Shown here one piece after another: positions 1-5,666 of a stretch of 9,059 bases of DNA. Positions within the stretch are counted from its first letter, which is position 1. Each line of letters begins with the position of its first letter. The stretch comes from Syntrophaceae bacterium (GTDB taxonomy: Bacteria > Desulfobacterota > Syntrophorhabdia > Syntrophorhabdales > WCHB1-27), in the NCBI GenBank assembly GCA_003165115.1, contig PLSJ01000359.1, positions 1 to 9,059 on the forward strand, read 5' to 3'. A program made the translations under genes and the position numbers. Under the pieces are notes generated by a model, which was not told the origin of the DNA, made no database searches, and saw nothing but the letters and a program-made list of their open reading frames with translations.

Positions 1-926
1 AGGGCCGTCTCTTCGCCGCAGACAAAGGCCCCGGCCCCCTCCTTGATGCGCACGTCGAAGCTGAAGTCCGTCCCCAGGATATTGTTCCCCAGGAGTCCCG
101 CTGCCCTGGCATCGGCCACGGCCTTCTTCACGTGGATCACGGCGATGGGGTATTCCGCCCTGGCGTAAACGTAGCCTTCCCGTGCGCCGATGGCGTAGGC
201 CGCGATCAGCATGCCCTCCAAGACGGTGTGAGGGTCGCCCTCCAGGACCGCCCTGTCCATGAATGCCCCAGGGTCGCCTTCGTCGGCATTGCAGATCAGG
301 TACTTGGTATCGTCCTTGGAATTACGGGCAAACCTCCACTTGGTGCCCGTCGAAAAACCGGCCCCGCCCCTTCCTCTCAGACCGGAGCGGACCACTTCCT
401 CGATGACCTCGTCCGGCGCCATGGAAGAGAGGACCTTCGCGATCGCGCGGTAACCGTCGCGGGCAATGTAGTCTTCCATGTTGGTCGGATCGATCTGACC
501 GCAGTTGCGGAGCACGATCTTCATCTGTTCGCGGTAGAAGGGCACGTCCTTTTCGAGCGCCGCCGGCTGGCCCGACTTCGGGTCCTTGTACAGGAGCTTC
601 TCTACCGGCCTTCCTTCCATGAGACTTTCTTTTACGATCTGCGGCACGTCTTTCGGCGAAATCTGCTGGTAGAAGAAGCCGTAAGGGTCGATGGCCGCGA
701 CCGGCGCCCTCGCGCAGAACCCGTGGCAGCCCGTCTCCACGATGTCGACTTTTTCCGTCAATCCGTTCTCGGAGAGGCTCTCTCTAAAGGCGTCCCGCAC
801 CTCCACCGCGCCAAAGGCCCGGCAGCCGGTCATGCAGATGCGGACCCGCAGGCGGTCCGGGTCTCTCGACTCCAATATCGTCTGTTGCAGGCGCCGGACA
901 TCCTCGATCGACGACAACCGTTCCAT
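1..926 (-). CDS. nuoF: NuoF/HndC/HydB-type NADH-binding flavoprotein subunit, 3' part missing at window edge
   Basis: The first 308 codons of an NADH:acceptor oxidoreductase flavoprotein, which binds NADH and FMN and passes electrons to Fe-S clusters. Residues 1 to about 90 are an added thioredoxin-like 2Fe-2S domain with Cys31, Cys35, Cys67 and Cys71, as in the long HndC/HydB forms; E. coli NuoF lacks it. Residues 185-197 carry the FMN/NADH glycine motif GRGGAGFSTGTKW, followed by NADEGDPGAFMDR at about 211-223. The sequence leaves the window at the conserved CGEETA. Family members of this type are about 600 residues, so roughly half is seen; the C-terminal 4Fe-4S part lies outside. The ATG at 926 follows AAGGGG eight bases upstream and sits three bases after the nuoE stop, so the two are co-translated. 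Whether the complex is a hydrogenase, a formate dehydrogenase partner or Complex I cannot be told from here. Confidence 0.95.
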   Translation of the reverse strand, partial: MERLSSIEDVRRLQQTILESRDPDRLRVRICMTGCRAFGAVEVRDAFRESLSENGLTEKVDIVETGCHGFCARAPVAAIDPYGFFYQQISPKDVPQIVKESLMEGRPVEKLLYKDPKSGQPAALEKDVPFYREQMKIVLRNCGQIDPTNMEDYIARDGYRAIAKVLSSMAPDEVIEEVVRSGLRGRGGAGFSTGTKWRFARNSKDDTKYLICNADEGDPGAFMDRAVLEGDPHTVLEGMLIAAYAIGAREGYVYARAEYPIAVIHVKKAVADARAAGLLGNNILGTDFSFDVRIKEGAGAFVCGEETA

Positions 927-929
927 CTT

Positions 930-1421
930 CTATGCCCCTTCCGTGTGCGGTTCGTTTCGATACTTCTTGAGGGCGTCCACCGCCCGCTTGGGCGTGAGCT
1001 TGCCGTAATAGTCTTCATCCACCATAAATACGGGCGCGAGAAAACAGGTCCCGAGGCACGCGACCGTCTCGATGGTGAAGTTGAGGTCTTCGGTCGTTTC
1101 GCCGGGCTCTATTTTCAGGTGCCGGCAAAGGGCGTCGAGGGCGCCCTTTCCACCGCGCACATGGCAGGCCGTCCCCTGACACGACTTGATCACATGCTTC
1201 CCCCGGGGGGTCAGGTAGAACTGGGAGTAAAACGTCACCACGCCGTATATGCGGCTCATCGATACACGCAATCCACGACCGATCGCGACGAGCGTCTCCT
1301 CGGGCAGATAGCCGAAGAGTCCCTGCACTTCCTGCAGCACGGGAATAAGGGACGACTCGATCTTCTCGTATCGCTCCAGGACCGCTTCTACTTTGGAAAG
1401 ATCAATGCCGTTCTCACCCAT
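930..1421 (-). CDS. nuoE: NuoE/HndA/HydC-type 2Fe-2S subunit
   Basis: A 163-residue thioredoxin-fold 2Fe-2S protein, partner of the NuoF-type subunit encoded three bases downstream. It relays electrons between the FMN subunit and the rest of an NADH-linked complex, probably in the cytoplasm. An N-terminal helical segment (GLFGYLPEETL, about residues 35-45) and VVTFYSQF (about 61-68) are typical of the family. The four cluster ligands follow the standard spacing: CQGTAC (C-x4-C) and, about 35 residues later, CLGTC (C-x3-C). Length matches the usual 150-170. The ATG at 1421 has a strong GGAGGG ribosome site five bases upstream, and no promoter is seen between this gene and nuoF. Candidate promoters lie at 1479-1507 and 1599-1614. 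The short gene pair resembles the accessory diaphorase modules of anaerobes, but a nuo operon cannot be excluded. Confidence 0.96.
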   Translation of the reverse strand: MGENGIDLSKVEAVLERYEKIESSLIPVLQEVQGLFGYLPEETLVAIGRGLRVSMSRIYGVVTFYSQFYLTPRGKHVIKSCQGTACHVRGGKGALDALCRHLKIEPGETTEDLNFTIETVACLGTCFLAPVFMVDEDYYGKLTPKRAVDALKKYRNEPHTEGA

Positions 1422-1478
1422 AACGCCCTCCGGATTACCTCGAACTTCTCGGTCCGCATGAACCGCAAGTGGTCAATT

Positions 1479-1507
1479 AGTATAGCAGTTCTGATTCTCA
1501 CCGGCAA
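1479..1507 (-). promoter_or_regulatory. Sigma70-like promoter for nuoE-nuoF
   Basis: On the minus strand, TTGCCG (1507-1502) and TATACT (1484-1479) are separated by exactly 17 bases. The -10 matches the consensus at five of six positions and the -35 at four of six. The predicted start is near 1472, giving a leader of about 50 bases before the nuoE ATG at 1421. It is the nearest promoter-like pair upstream of the operon. Confidence 0.5.
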
Positions 1508-1556
1508 TCTCCGCACGTCCTCTGCCTTCTTTCCCCTTTTTGCCTGCCTTCGTGCC

Positions 1557-1587
1557 GGAAGGTCTCGAATGCTGTCCAGAGACCTCC
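1557..1587 (-). repeat. Inverted repeat at the 5' end of the putative sigma54 transcript
   Basis: On the minus strand GGAGGTCTC and GAGACCTTCC form a nine-base-pair stem with one bulged T around a 12-base loop. It begins about one base after the start predicted for the -24/-12 element at 1599-1614, so that RNA would start with a hairpin. No T run follows, so it is not an intrinsic terminator. Confidence 0.4.
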
Positions 1588-1598
1588 AGATTGGGGCA

Positions 1599-1614
1599 AG
1601 CATAAAACATGCCA
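1599..1614 (-). promoter_or_regulatory. Putative sigma54 (-24/-12) promoter upstream of nuoE
   Basis: Minus-strand TGGCAT-GTTTT-ATGCT, preceded by C, fits the RpoN consensus YTGGCACG-N4-TTGCW with the required 12 bases between the GG and GC doublets. Two positions deviate (C to T after TGGCA, T to A before TGC). The predicted start is near 1588, giving a leader of about 165 bases to nuoE that passes over the sigma70-like promoter. Tandem repeats at -77 to -125 could be activator sites. Confidence 0.45.
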
Positions 1615-1664
1615 GAATCTCTCCGACGTAAACAGGGGATGTCAGGGGACCCGAGGAAAGTCAA

Positions 1665-1680
1665 CTGCGGTATCCTGCGG
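1665..1680. repeat. Tandem CTGCGG repeat, possible activator site
   Basis: CTGCGG occurs twice with a 10-base period (1665-1670 and 1675-1680, spacer TATC), so both copies face the same side of the helix. They lie about 77-92 bases upstream of the start predicted for the -24/-12 element, a usual enhancer distance. Binding is inferred only. Confidence 0.3.
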
Positions 1681-1694
1681 GACCTTCCATTATA

Positions 1695-1713
1695 TGTGCC
1701 AGTAAGTGTGCCA
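1695..1713. repeat. Tandem TGTGCCA repeat, possible operator
   Basis: TGTGCCA occurs twice with a 12-base period (1695-1701 and 1707-1713). On the minus strand these read TGGCACA and resemble the -24 half of a sigma54 site, but neither copy has GC at the right distance. They lie next to a minus-strand TATAAT (1689-1694) and about 107-125 bases upstream of the predicted sigma54 start. Confidence 0.3.
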
Positions 1714-1829
1714 GAATTTGCCGTGTCGGCCTTATCGCAGGCCGCATGGCTTCACGTGCCTTTTCGGGCCGCCTTAAGCCGGACCGGACCAGGGATGGCG
1801 GGCCGCATGGCGCGCGGCGACGCCCTGTG

Positions 1830-2045
1830 TCAGCTCTCGAGGATGAAGAGCACGTTCAGGGTGACGAGGTATTCGACTATCGTCCCGTTCTCCACCTTGC
1901 ACCGCCAGTTGTCCACCTTTATGCCGGTAATGCCCCTCAGCGTCCTCGAAGCCCTTTTGAATCCCACCTGCACCGCGTGGTCAAAACTCTTGGGGGAAGC
2001 TGCGATTATCTCGGTCTTCCTCGCGACGCGTCCATCCATTGACAT
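1830..2045 (-). CDS. Dodecin-family small protein
   Basis: A 71-residue dodecin-fold protein; dodecins form dodecameric shells and the best-known members bind flavins. The helix (PKSFDHAVQVGFKRASRTLRG, about residues 18-38) followed by strands ending in VEYLVTLNVLFILE (about 57-70) is the family pattern, and the length fits the usual 65-75. The tryptophan that stacks on flavin in classical dodecins (RWFEV context) aligns with Gly41, while a Trp appears at 47, so flavin binding is not assured. The start was placed at ATG 2045, eight bases after a G-rich ribosome site; ATG 2039 is an alternative. A longer reading from 2099 is impossible if the promoter at 2071-2099 is real, since it would begin inside the -35. 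The gene is single, between the regulator cluster and the nuoE control region. Confidence 0.88.
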   Translation of the reverse strand: MSMDGRVARKTEIIAASPKSFDHAVQVGFKRASRTLRGITGIKVDNWRCKVENGTIVEYLVTLNVLFILES

Positions 2046-2070
2046 ACGTGTGGCCCCCCTTTTTAGAGAC

Positions 2071-2099
2071 AGCGTAACAGGAGTCAGGCGGCGTGTCAA
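2071..2099 (-). promoter_or_regulatory. Promoter of the dodecin gene
   Basis: Minus-strand TTGACA (2099-2094), a perfect -35, is followed after 17 bases by TACGCT (2076-2071), a weak -10 matching at three of six positions. The predicted start near 2064 lies about 20 bases before the dodecin ATG, just ahead of the G-rich ribosome site. The gene can therefore be expressed apart from the upstream regulator operon. Confidence 0.5.
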
Positions 2100-2137
2100 T
2101 CAGAGTTTTGCGGATGTCACGGAGGCTCCCCGTCCGA

Positions 2138-2785
2138 TCAAGCCTTCTGCGATTTGAGACGGGCGATGTCGGCGCACAGTTTCTGCTCCAGCCATCTTCT
2201 CTGGTTCTCCGTGAGCTTCCCTACATGCCCTTCGATCCACGCGATGTCGCCCGTCAGGACCGCGAGCTTCTCCGCCGCGGTGAGCCAGTACCCTTCGAGG
2301 GCATCGACGCCCTCCAGGAACAGGCGGCTCGCGAACTGAGCGTCGGAACCCGCCCTCTCCAGGACCCGGAAGATCTCTTCGCGATGGACCACCCTTTGCT
2401 CCTCCGGTTTTCTGGCATAGGCGGCGTCGATGGCCGATCGCACCCTGCCCAAAAGCTCGTCCGGCGTAAACGGCTTTTCCAGGTAATCGGTGGCCCCGAG
2501 CTTCATCGCCATCAGGGCCGACTCGACCGTGGCATAGCCCGTGATGATCACCACCGGCATCGACGGCTTGGCCCTCAGCACGTCCCGCAGCACGGTCATG
2601 CCGTCCATCTCCGGCATGCGGATATCCGTGAGGACGATGTCGTACGGGTTGCGGAGCGCGAGCTCGAGACCCGTCCTTGCGCGGAGCGCGGTGTCGACGT
2701 CGAAGTTTTCCGACGAGAGGACCTTCTTTACGCTGTCCAACACGATTTGTTCGTCGTCGATCACGAGGGCTTTCATTTTCTTCAT
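2138..2785 (-). CDS. Response regulator: receiver domain plus C-terminal helical domain (second copy of the duplicated regulator)
   Basis: A 215-residue protein with an intact CheY-like receiver at residues 4-120: acidic pair Asp10/Asp11, phosphoacceptor Asp54, Thr82 and Lys104. A linker rich in charged residues leads to a C-terminal region (about 135-212) that looks all-helical and is rich in Trp and Leu (GYWLT at 165-169, Trp183, RRWLEQKL at 196-203). It is not a helix-turn-helix, GGDEF, HD-GYP or AAA+ domain that I recognise, so the output is unknown and probably acts through a protein partner. The ATG has AGAGAGG eight bases upstream. It is the last gene of the kinase operon and the full-length member of a duplicated pair: codons 1-118 match the protein at 2847-3263, with the first 150 bases almost identical. 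Confidence 0.92.
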   Translation of the reverse strand: MKKMKALVIDDEQIVLDSVKKVLSSENFDVDTALRARTGLELALRNPYDIVLTDIRMPEMDGMTVLRDVLRAKPSMPVVIITGYATVESALMAMKLGATDYLEKPFTPDELLGRVRSAIDAAYARKPEEQRVVHREEIFRVLERAGSDAQFASRLFLEGVDALEGYWLTAAEKLAVLTGDIAWIEGHVGKLTENQRRWLEQKLCADIARLKSQKA

Positions 2786-2904
2786 CGCGCTTACCTCTCT
2801 TTGAAAAGGATTTCTGGTGCCGTCGGAAGCTCGTCCGCACGCCCCGTCATGACGAGCACCGGTAGCTCCACGAGGGGGCCGGGGAACCGGTTTCCCCCGA
2901 TCTC
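2430..2904 (-). repeat. Tandem duplication, copy 2 (with 69-base deletion)
   Basis: This stretch repeats 2908-3451 in order and orientation. It holds the 3' part of the first regulator gene (decayed, 2791-2904) and then the first 118 codons of the receiver/helical regulator. Receiver starts are 478 bases apart. The segment 2643-2795 differs from 3121-3273 at only one base by my count, while 2430-2642 differs from 2908-3120 at about 27. Relative to copy 1 it lacks 69 bases in the regulator fragment. Confidence 0.9.
2791..2904 (-). pseudogene. Remnant of a second copy of the first receiver gene
   Basis: In one minus-strand frame this reads RFPGPLVE, then PVLVMTG, a gap, and DEL...TA..ILF ending at TAA 2791-2793. 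It is codon-for-codon homologous to residues about 82-141 of the regulator at 3269-3694. Between MTG and DEL, 23 codons (69 bases) are missing, including the conserved lysine region. There is no start or N-terminal half, so it cannot make a receiver. It lies between the two duplicated regulators, and the TAA is five bases from the next ATG, exactly as in the intact gene. Its left part doubles as the out-of-frame tail of the gene at 2847-3263. Confidence 0.85.
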
Positions 2905-3263
2905 TTCATGGCCGTTCGTACCCTCGCAATGAGCTCTTCGGGCGTAAACGGTTTTTCCAGGTAATCGGTGGCCCCTTGCTTCATCGCCGCAAGGGCCGAC
3001 TCGACCGTGGCATGGCCCGTGATGATCACCACCGGCATCGACGGCTTGGCGCTCAACACGTCCCGCATTACCGTCAAGCCGTCCATCTCCGGCATGCGGA
3101 CGTCCGCCAGGACGATGTCATACGGGTTGCGGAGCGCGAGATCGAGACCCGTCCTTGCGCGGAGCGCGGTGTCGACGTCGAAGTTTTCCGACGAGAGGAC
3201 CTTCTTTACGCTGTCCAACACGATTTGTTCGTCGTCGATCACGAGGGCTTTCATTTTCTTCAT
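2847..3263 (-). CDS. Receiver-only response regulator with chimeric tail (first copy of the duplicated regulator)
   Basis: A 138-residue CheY-like receiver with the complete phosphorylation site: Asp10/Asp11, Asp54, Thr82 and Lys104. It is nearly the same as the first 118 residues of the regulator at 2138-2785 but lacks the C-terminal helical domain. From about residue 120 the tail (RSGETGSPAPSWSYRCSS) is encoded by the regulator remnant read in a different frame, so it is a product of the duplication joint and has no family match expected. The start is five bases after the stop of the preceding regulator, with AAGGGG as ribosome site, so translation is coupled. With an intact site but no output, it could act as a phosphate sink, a competitor or a diffusible shuttle; that is inference. 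Confidence 0.9.
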   Translation of the reverse strand: MKKMKALVIDDEQIVLDSVKKVLSSENFDVDTALRARTGLDLALRNPYDIVLADVRMPEMDGLTVMRDVLSAKPSMPVVIITGHATVESALAAMKQGATDYLEKPFTPEELIARVRTAMKRSGETGSPAPSWSYRCSS

Positions 3264-3451
3264 CGCGCTTACCCCTTTTCGAAAAGGATATCTATTGCCG
3301 TCAGAAGCTCGTCAGGCGTAAAGGGCTTCGGTATGAAATGGCGGACCCGGCTCTTTTGCAGCCTCCCCAGGGTCTCGTGTGTGGGATATCCCGTCATGAC
3401 GAGCACCGGCGGCTCCACGAGAGGGCCGGGGAAACGCCTTCCCCTGATCTT
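2908..3451 (-). repeat. Tandem duplication, copy 1
   Basis: The source-like copy of the unit: codons about 82-141 of the first regulator (3451-3269), the five-base GCGCG gap, and the first 118 codons of the next receiver (3263-2910). At 2905-2912 it joins directly to copy 2, inside the sequence ATGAAGAGATC on the minus strand. The unit is about 540 bases. The boundaries are by eye and uncertain by a few bases. Confidence 0.9.
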
Positions 3452-3694
3452 TTCGAGGAGATAGAAGCCGTCCCGCTCGGGCATCTTTATGTCGACTACC
3501 ATCAGGTCGAAAGGATGCCTCTCCAGTTTGACGCACGCTTCCTCGGCGTCCGGCACGCAGATCACCATGTGCCCCTCCGACTCCAGGATCCTCTTGCAGC
3601 TCTGGAGCACAATCGGGTCGTCGTCAACGACGAGCACCCTCCTATGCCGCACTTCCCTCACTTCCGCTTCTATCGCTTTCATCATTATTGTCAT
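3269..3694 (-). CDS. Single-domain response regulator (receiver only)
   Basis: A 141-residue receiver protein and the first regulator after the kinase, most likely its direct phosphorylation target. The acidic cluster Asp24-Asp26, phosphoacceptor Asp68, Thr101 and Lys123 are all present, and the protein ends right after the domain. It is clearly diverged from the other two receivers, with an insertion around RFPGPLVEPP (residues 87-96). The ATG at 3694 has AAGGA five bases upstream; ATGs three and four codons later are alternatives. It overlaps the kinase 3' end by 53 bases in another frame, which implies translational coupling. No DNA-binding or enzyme domain follows. Part of its 3' half was copied into the remnant at 2791-2904. 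Confidence 0.93.
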   Translation of the reverse strand: MTIMMKAIEAEVREVRHRRVLVVDDDPIVLQSCKRILESEGHMVICVPDAEEACVKLERHPFDLMVVDIKMPERDGFYLLEKIRGRRFPGPLVEPPVLVMTGYPTHETLGRLQKSRVRHFIPKPFTPDELLTAIDILFEKG

Positions 3695-5666
3695 CCTTTA
3701 GCGGCAACGCAATCGTAAAGGTGCTCCCCTTGCCCGGGGCGCTCAGGACGTGGATCGAGCCCCCGTGCCGTTCCACGACCGCGGAGGAGACGGAGAGGCC
3801 CAGGCCCGTCCCCTTGCCCACATCCTTCGTCGTAAAGAACGGGTCGAAGATCTTGTCCAGGTTCTTTTGCGATATCCCGCATCCCGTATCCGTCACGCTG
3901 ATCTCTATCGTCTTGTCGTCCGCCGTGCTCGCCGAATAGCGTAAGCCCGTCCTCACCTCGACCGACCCGCCCGCCTCGGTGGCATCGACGGCGTTCATGA
4001 TAATGTTGAGGACGACGCCCTGCATGGCGCTCTTGTCCACTTTTCCGACAAGCTCCCCGTTCGCGGGCGCGAAAGACAGATTGACGCCCTTGATGAGGGC
4101 GTTATTCATCACGAGCTTGACCGCGGACCCCACGAGGGCGTTGATGTCGGTCTGCTCGGGCGCGAGCGTCGTCTGCCTGGAAAAATCGAGCAGGCCCTTC
4201 ACTATCGCGCGCACCCTCTCGGTGGCCTTGGCGATGGCCGTCAGGTCGGCCCGCATCTCCTCATCTATGTCTTTTCGCCTCAGAAGCATGTGCGAGAACG
4301 TAAGGACGCCCGTCAACGGGTTGTTGATCTCGTGGGCTACCCCCGCGGCAAGCCTGCCCGCGCTCGCCTGTTTTTCCGACTGGAGGAGCCTGATCTCGCT
4401 TTCGAGCTTATGCCGCTTGTCCCTTTCCCGTAAAGACGAAAGCATCTCGGTGAACGTGTTCTGCAGGACCCCTATCTCGTCCTTCGACACGGGGCCGATC
4501 TCGGGGGCGAAATTTCCCTGCGACACCTCGCGGCTCGCCGAGATCAGCGAGCGGATCGGCTTCATGATCTTGTTCGCGAGAAAAGAGCCCATGCCGATTG
4601 CGACGAGCATGCCCGCTATGGTGATGAGCATGAAAATGCTGACCACCTTCCGCTGCACGTCCAGGTATTTCGTTTCCATGACGGCCGTCGAGATTATGCC
4701 GACGCGGTTACCGAATATGTCCGTTATGGGCTCATAGGCGGTCAGGTACCAGTCGTTCACCACGAAGGCCCTGTCGGACCACCGCTGTCCGCTGCCGAGC
4801 ACATAGTCCCGCACCGTCTTCGAGACACGTGTTCCTATCGCCCGCGTCCCGTCGGGATTGAACACGTTGGTCGCGATCCTCGCGTCACCGAGGAAGATCG
4901 TCGCCACGCCGACGCTTTTGCCCTTGTACGTGTCTTTCTGAAAGACCGTGTCGCGGATTGTGTCGACGAAGGAGGTGCTCCCGTTCAGCAGTTGTCCGCC
5001 GTAGAGGACGCCGACGAGTCTCGCGCCCTCGAAGATGGGACGGCCCGCCCCGATGGCCATACCCGATGCCTCCTCTTTCTGCTCGATGGTCGCTGCCATG
5101 CGGGTGGGGACCAGGTCCATACGCGCCTGCCTCGCGAGGATCGGGTCCTCCGACGCAAGGAAGGCCCGGTCGAGCACCGCCGTGCCGGCGACGGCCGCGC
5201 CATGGCGAAGCACGTGCTGGACGAAGGGGTTCGCGGTCGGACTTACGGGCGCAGGGCTGGACGGCCCCATCCTCGCCATGACGACCCCGTCGGCGCACGC
5301 CACGCCCATGAAGTCGAGTCCGGTCCTCTGGGCGATAAGCCTGAGCTTCGACGTCAGGCTTCCGGTCTGCCTCCTGACGATGGAATCCTGGAACTCCGGA
5401 TCGAGCGAGGAGACGGCCAGCGCGGCGGCGACGGCGTCGACATAGCCCTGATAGATCCTCTGCTCCGCGTTCAGATCGAGGCTTATCCTGCTTTCCGCCT
5501 CGTCGAGCACGGTCTTGTAGAGGAGCTGTCTCCCGATGTATATGGAGACGATGCCCACGAGGAGGGCCACGCCAAGAAAGCTGCCGATCACCTTAGAGCG
5601 CGTTGTATAGAGCACACTCCCTCTCTTGCCCGAAAGACCCGGACTCAAAGATGCGCCTGCATGCAC
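3642..5666 (-). CDS. Membrane sensor histidine kinase: Cache, HAMP, HisKA and HATPase domains
   Basis: A 674-residue sensor kinase. TM1 is at about residues 25-45 (KVIGSFLGVALLVGIVSIYIG). A periplasmic region of about 295 residues looks like a Cache-type sensor (typical closing motif YLTAYEPITDIFGNRVGII, about 308-326). TM2 is at about 341-363, then HAMP to about 410 and a charged coiled stretch. The H-box AAGVAHEINNP has phosphoacceptor His445. The ATPase domain has the N-box around Asn558, DTGCGIS, FDPFFTTK and GKGTGLGLS, so kinase activity is expected. The ligand is unknown; Cache domains commonly bind small organic molecules. ATG 5666 lacks a good ribosome site. GTG 5615 follows AGAGAGGGAGT closely and would start just before TM1, so it may be the true start. 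The tail overlaps the next regulator by 53 bases. Confidence 0.95.
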   Translation of the reverse strand: MHAGASLSPGLSGKRGSVLYTTRSKVIGSFLGVALLVGIVSIYIGRQLLYKTVLDEAESRISLDLNAEQRIYQGYVDAVAAALAVSSLDPEFQDSIVRRQTGSLTSKLRLIAQRTGLDFMGVACADGVVMARMGPSSPAPVSPTANPFVQHVLRHGAAVAGTAVLDRAFLASEDPILARQARMDLVPTRMAATIEQKEEASGMAIGAGRPIFEGARLVGVLYGGQLLNGSTSFVDTIRDTVFQKDTYKGKSVGVATIFLGDARIATNVFNPDGTRAIGTRVSKTVRDYVLGSGQRWSDRAFVVNDWYLTAYEPITDIFGNRVGIISTAVMETKYLDVQRKVVSIFMLITIAGMLVAIGMGSFLANKIMKPIRSLISASREVSQGNFAPEIGPVSKDEIGVLQNTFTEMLSSLRERDKRHKLESEIRLLQSEKQASAGRLAAGVAHEINNPLTGVLTFSHMLLRRKDIDEEMRADLTAIAKATERVRAIVKGLLDFSRQTTLAPEQTDINALVGSAVKLVMNNALIKGVNLSFAPANGELVGKVDKSAMQGVVLNIIMNAVDATEAGGSVEVRTGLRYSASTADDKTIEISVTDTGCGISQKNLDKIFDPFFTTKDVGKGTGLGLSVSSAVVERHGGSIHVLSAPGKGSTFTIALPLKDDNNDESDRSGSEGSAA

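Larger units (their letters stand above)
1422..1829. other. Gene-free region between dodecin and nuoE
   Basis: About 400 bases in which I find no credible gene; the short open frames lack family features and good start sites. It holds, from nuoE outward on the minus strand: the nuoE ribosome site, a sigma70-like promoter (1479-1507), an inverted repeat (1557-1587), a -24/-12 element (1599-1614) and two tandem repeats (1665-1680 and 1695-1713). A lone TATAAT on the minus strand at 1689-1694 has no good -35. The 11-mer GGCCGCATGGC occurs at 1740-1750 and again at 1801-1811. No hairpin followed by a T run closes the dodecin gene here. Confidence 0.6.

Noticed and set aside
132..1631. A 499-codon plus-strand open frame opposite nuoE/nuoF
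   Set aside because: It is antisense to two genes with clear Fe-S and FMN motifs, spans their boundary, and its protein has no recognisable pattern. GC-rich coding regions often leave long shadow frames.
1473..1664. Short minus-strand frames between nuoE and dodecin (1388-1603 and 1473-1664)
   Set aside because: No family features or good ribosome sites; they overlap promoter-like elements and, in one case, the nuoE start.
1689..1718. A second promoter or sigma54 site at the TATAAT / TGGCACA repeats
   Set aside because: TATAAT has no acceptable -35, and the TGGCAC copies lack a GC doublet 12 bases after GG. Kept only as repeats.
2104..2134. Possible terminator after the last regulator gene
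   Set aside because: The short ACGG/CCGT dyad has no following T run; it is too weak to call.
2093..2932. A 279-codon plus-strand frame and a 246-codon minus-strand frame over the regulator genes
   Set aside because: Both are in the wrong frame over receiver genes with intact phosphorylation sites; their Arg/Gly/His-rich content is typical of shadow frames.
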